A stretch of DNA of 64,000 bases, from the IMG/VR virus record IMGVR_UViG_3300042346_000266, positions 1 through 64,000 of that record. The stretch is one strand, 5' to 3'. The stretch is from a virus. Position numbers and translations under genes: made by a program. This document shows, one piece after another, positions 61,361 to 64,000 of the stretch (the first letter of the stretch is position 1; every line of letters starts with the position of its first letter). The notes below the pieces were generated by a model. The model had not been told where the DNA came from and did not search any database. It saw only the letters and a program-made list of their open reading frames with translations.

Positions 61361-61539
61361 AAATATCAATAGAAAATTACGGTAAAAAATATACAACTGA
61401 GGTTGATCATGATGATATATCAATGGAAGATTACATAGATATAATAAATAGCATGTTACTAAGTATTGGTTTCCATCAAAGCACTATAGCAGAAGCATTT
61501 GAAGAATTTAACAACAAAATAAATTATGAAAAGTTATAA
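61357..61539 (+). CDS. 60-aa acidic protein
   Basis: SIENYGKKYTTEVDHDDISM, EDYIDIINSMLLSIGFHQST. This layout (short strand pair, acidic turn, helix) recurs in small phage proteins; possibly a replication-linked factor. Overlaps both HTH and sigma genes. Confidence 0.6.
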   Translation: MKISIENYGKKYTTEVDHDDISMEDYIDIINSMLLSIGFHQSTIAEAFEEFNNKINYEKL

Positions 61540-62290
61540 CGTACAAAATTACATTAGGTATAAAGAAGATATTAAACAAACTAATAAAAATAGTTTAAAT
61601 AATGATTTTCAATCATATCCACGAGATAAATTAATTGCAAAATTCCTACCTCTTGTAGAAAATATATCTAAAAAGTTTTCTACTACAACACAAGCTTGTG
61701 GAATACTAGATATTACAGACTTAATACAAGCTGGATCTATTGGATTAATACAAGCAATTGATAAACTAGAATGGGACACAATTAACACTTCTAATGATAA
61801 AGAATCAACATTGAAGTCATTCCTATCAAAAAGGATTAAAGGCTCAATACGTAGAGCCATAGACATCAATAGAGGTTCAATTAAAATCCCAGAGCATAAG
61901 CTAAATGAAATACGCAAAGACGATAGTAATGACCATGTATTAGTAGCTATGTTTTTTAATTCTATATTTTTGAGTATTGATGAACAAATAAATGATGAAG
62001 ATGATGATAATACATTCTATCAAATAGCCGACCAATCAGAACCATATAATGTTGTATTAATGAATTTATATCTGACTAGTTTACTTAAAAAACATTTAGA
62101 TGGTAATGAGTATGATGTATTACGTTTAAGTTATGGTTTAGACTGTGATAAACATTCAGCAAATCAAATTGCAGACTATTTAGGTATCGAAGGAGCAAGT
62201 GCTTATGTTAGAATTTCAGAGATAAAAAAGCAAGCAATTAAGAAGTTAATTGATAATGTAGATTCCTCGCAAGTCCTTGATTACCTATAA
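61526..62290 (+). CDS. Sigma-70 family RNA polymerase sigma factor
   Basis: 254 residues. Region 2: KLIAKFLPLVENISKKFS, DLIQAGSIGLIQAIDKLEWD and SFLSKRIKGSIRRAIDINRG. Region 3 resembles SIKIPEHKLNEIRK. Region 4: LRLSYGLDCDKHSANQIADY then GIEGASAYVRISEIKKQAIK (an HTH). No anti-sigma-type N-terminal extension. It would direct host RNA polymerase to phage promoters, most simply the P1-P11 family, or the as yet unseen late promoter. The acidic insertion NDEDDDNTFYQIAD precedes region 4. Confidence 0.88.
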   Translation: MKSYNVQNYIRYKEDIKQTNKNSLNNDFQSYPRDKLIAKFLPLVENISKKFSTTTQACGILDITDLIQAGSIGLIQAIDKLEWDTINTSNDKESTLKSFLSKRIKGSIRRAIDINRGSIKIPEHKLNEIRKDDSNDHVLVAMFFNSIFLSIDEQINDEDDDNTFYQIADQSEPYNVVLMNLYLTSLLKKHLDGNEYDVLRLSYGLDCDKHSANQIADYLGIEGASAYVRISEIKKQAIKKLIDNVDSSQVLDYL

Positions 62291-62360
62291 GTTAAAAGTA
62301 AAATGTATTTAAAATACGTAATTATATTAATAAGAAAAACAAACAAATTAAATCAAATAT

Positions 62361-62930
62361 ATGGCAAAAACAGAAGAAGAAAAACAATTAACACTTAATG
62401 AAAAACTAGCTTTTATTCAAGTTGAAATGAAAGCTAAAAAAAGTAGGTTTAATAGTTTTGGGAAATATAATTTTAGATCTGCAGAAGATCTGTTAGAAGC
62501 AGTTAAACCTTACCTAATAAAATATAATGTGTCAGTAACAATCAATGAAAAATTATTGGAAAGCAATTTTTTAGAATTCCCAATGTTAGAGTCAACTGCA
62601 ACAATATCAGATGGTATGTCATCTATAAGTGCTACAGCAATTGTAGGTATAGATCTTGATCAAAAAGGTATGCAAATGCCTCAAAAGTTTGGGTCAGCAT
62701 CAAGTTATGGTAAGAAGTATGCTTTAGGCAATCTATTCTTGATTGATGATACTCAAGATCCTGATCATGGTAAAGCTGAACCTGAAGTGAAGGAAAAAGC
62801 AAAACTTGGTGTTAATGATCCTGCTTTTGAAAAAGCGCAAATGTTTATAGCTAATGGCGGTTCAATGGATACAATAAAAAATAAGTATGAATTATCCAAA
62901 GAGGCTGAATTAATTTTATCAAAACTATAA
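62361..62930 (+). CDS. ERF-family single-strand annealing recombinase
   Basis: 189 residues: NEKLAFIQVEMKAKKSRFNS, YNFRSAEDLLEAVKPYLIKY and GSASSYGKKYALGNLFLID are hallmark words of the ERF family. Such proteins bind ssDNA and anneal strands for recombination and repair with phage exonuclease. The C-terminal 60 residues are Lys/Glu-rich and probably regulatory. It is followed directly by the exonuclease, as in other recombination pairs. Confidence 0.88.
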   Translation: MAKTEEEKQLTLNEKLAFIQVEMKAKKSRFNSFGKYNFRSAEDLLEAVKPYLIKYNVSVTINEKLLESNFLEFPMLESTATISDGMSSISATAIVGIDLDQKGMQMPQKFGSASSYGKKYALGNLFLIDDTQDPDHGKAEPEVKEKAKLGVNDPAFEKAQMFIANGGSMDTIKNKYELSKEAELILSKL

Positions 62931-62931
62931 T

Positions 62932-63666
62932 ATGACTAAAGAAGAAATTTTAGAGAAATTAAAAGAAGACGAACATTATTATGGAGAATTTGGTAAAAAC
63001 TTTTTAAGTAATTCAAACATAGCGACATTACTAACTAATCCTTTATTACTTAATGAGCCACAGCCTCCAAATCCAAACTTTGTTATTGGTGGTTACTTTC
63101 ATACAGCAATATTAGAACCTGATAAGTTACATAAATATAAAATCATAGAAGCATCAACTAGAAATACTAATAAGTATAAAGAATTATCTGATGGTGAAAT
63201 TTGTTTATTACAACACGAAGCGGATAAAATAGAATTGATGAAAGATACTATGTTGTCTAATAAAATATGTAGCGAACTAATAAAAGGTTTTAATGTTCAA
63301 TATGAAACACCGGGTATAGTCGAATTATTTGGAGCAATGTGGAAAGGTAAAGCAGATATTATAAACCACGACGAAGGTCTAATTATAGATTTGAAGACTA
63401 CATCTGATTTATCTGCATTTTCTTATTCAGCAAAAAAGTATAACTATGACAGCCAAGCATATATCTATAAACAATTATTTGGATATGACATGATATTCAT
63501 GGCTATAGATAAGACAACAAATCAGATAGGTATATTTGATTGCTCAGATAACTTTTTATCAAATGGTGAAGACAAAGTTAAGCGAGCGGTAGAAGCTTAT
63601 GATTTATTTTACAGAACAGAAGGATTTGATCCACAACAATATCTAATAACAAAAACACTTAATTAA
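62932..63666 (+). CDS. PD-(D/E)XK exonuclease (RecE/DUF3799-like)
   Basis: 244 residues. NFLSNSNIATLLTNP and GGYFHTAILEPDKLHKYKII are typical of the RecE/lambda-exonuclease-like clan; the catalytic part is GKADIINHDEGLIIDLKTTS (Asp and Asp-x-Lys), followed by YDSQAYIYKQLF. It would degrade one strand at double-strand ends for the annealing protein. Starts one base after the ERF stop. Confidence 0.85.
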   Translation: MTKEEILEKLKEDEHYYGEFGKNFLSNSNIATLLTNPLLLNEPQPPNPNFVIGGYFHTAILEPDKLHKYKIIEASTRNTNKYKELSDGEICLLQHEADKIELMKDTMLSNKICSELIKGFNVQYETPGIVELFGAMWKGKADIINHDEGLIIDLKTTSDLSAFSYSAKKYNYDSQAYIYKQLFGYDMIFMAIDKTTNQIGIFDCSDNFLSNGEDKVKRAVEAYDLFYRTEGFDPQQYLITKTLN

Positions 63667-63678
63667 AAACAGAGAAAA

Positions 63679-63990
63679 ATGGCAAGTATTATTAAATGCA
63701 GTTTAAATTTAAATGACATTCCTAAACACAAAATTATTGATGGTAAGAAAGGAAAGTATCTACCTATTACAATAACATTAAATGATGAAGTAGATCAATT
63801 TGGAAATCAAGGGCCAGTAATGGTTGAACAATCAAAAGAAGAAAGAGATGCTAAAGCAGCTAAAGTATATCTTGGAAATGTTAAAGTGGTATGGACAAAT
63901 GGTGAAAATGTTGCTGTTGCACCCAGGAATGATGGCTCACCTGCTCCAGTACAAAAAGCATCTGCTCCGATGGACGATTTACCGTTCTAA
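63679..63990 (+). CDS. Small SSB-like protein
   Basis: 103 residues. Beta-rich, small OB-like pattern (SIIKCSLNLNDIPKHKIIDG, YLPITITLND), then a Pro/Ala-rich linker and a C-terminal tip MDDLPF, which closely resembles the DDIPF tail with which bacterial SSB recruits partners. Placed after exonuclease and annealing protein; probably the phage ssDNA-binding protein. Confidence 0.75.
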   Translation: MASIIKCSLNLNDIPKHKIIDGKKGKYLPITITLNDEVDQFGNQGPVMVEQSKEERDAKAAKVYLGNVKVVWTNGENVAVAPRNDGSPAPVQKASAPMDDLPF

Positions 63991-64000
63991 CCGTGCTTCT

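Noticed and set aside
1-64000. Stop-codon reassignment as in some crAss-like phages
   Set aside because: TAA, TGA and TAG all end genes with correct spacing to the next start, and long genes such as the 2,821-codon one lack in-frame stops needing suppression.

Overview
The window is a large part of a tailed, probably short-tailed (podovirus-like) double-stranded DNA phage of a Bacteroidetes/Flavobacteriia host. The evidence is: the order terminase large subunit, portal, scaffold, major capsid protein, tail/ring proteins, a 2,047-residue tail protein and three internal virion proteins; strong AT bias; A-rich leaders mostly without Shine-Dalgarno sequences; and a secreted protein ending in what looks like a type IX secretion (T9SS) sorting domain, a system known only from Bacteroidetes. 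The overall plan resembles crAss-like and related phages, but no virion RNA polymerase is visible here. Stops TAA, TGA and TAG all end genes normally, so there is no sign of stop-codon recoding.

Layout. (1) 1-5,771, plus strand: nucleotide metabolism and nucleases. It holds two GIY-YIG-like proteins, a ThyA-family enzyme whose Asp179 suggests dCMP hydroxymethylase, two MazG-like pyrophosphohydrolases, a T7-endonuclease-I-like nuclease and a B12-dependent class II ribonucleotide reductase. A bidirectional terminator at about 5.79 kb separates it from the late genes. (2) 5,847-49,902, minus strand: one long late block. In transcription order (right to left) it carries small basic 'SPLKQ' proteins, tail fibres, a T9SS-tagged secreted protein, a lysis cassette (membrane protein, E-C-T lysozyme, overlapping spanin-like pair), GroEL then GroES, small structural genes including a zincin and a second GroES-like protein, then packaging, capsid, tail and ejection proteins. 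(3) 49.9-53.1 kb: a divergent, mostly non-coding control region with long inverted repeats, a repeated 34-bp promoter motif, possible small RNAs and very small genes. (4) 50.4-61.4 kb, plus strand: a dense run of small, mostly unknown early genes punctuated by the same promoter motif. (5) 61.5-64.0 kb: a phage sigma-70-type factor, an ERF recombinase, a PD-(D/E)XK exonuclease and an SSB-like protein. The replicative polymerase, helicase and primase are not seen and probably lie outside the window.

How it may work together (inference). The phage redirects host RNA polymerase with its own sigma factor and a fixed-spacing promoter (TTACAGTCT, then TTGATAATAT starting 24 bp after the first base). 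It makes deoxynucleotides through the class II reductase, may remove dCTP and build hydroxymethyl-dCMP, and repairs or recombines its DNA with ERF, exonuclease and SSB. It brings its own chaperonin for virion assembly. The least explained signals are: the shared TGCTATACAC DNA word, the four inverted repeats of similar length, the structured RNA cassette ending in a tRNA-like element without an anticodon arm (56.87-57.14 kb), and the T9SS-tagged secreted protein.
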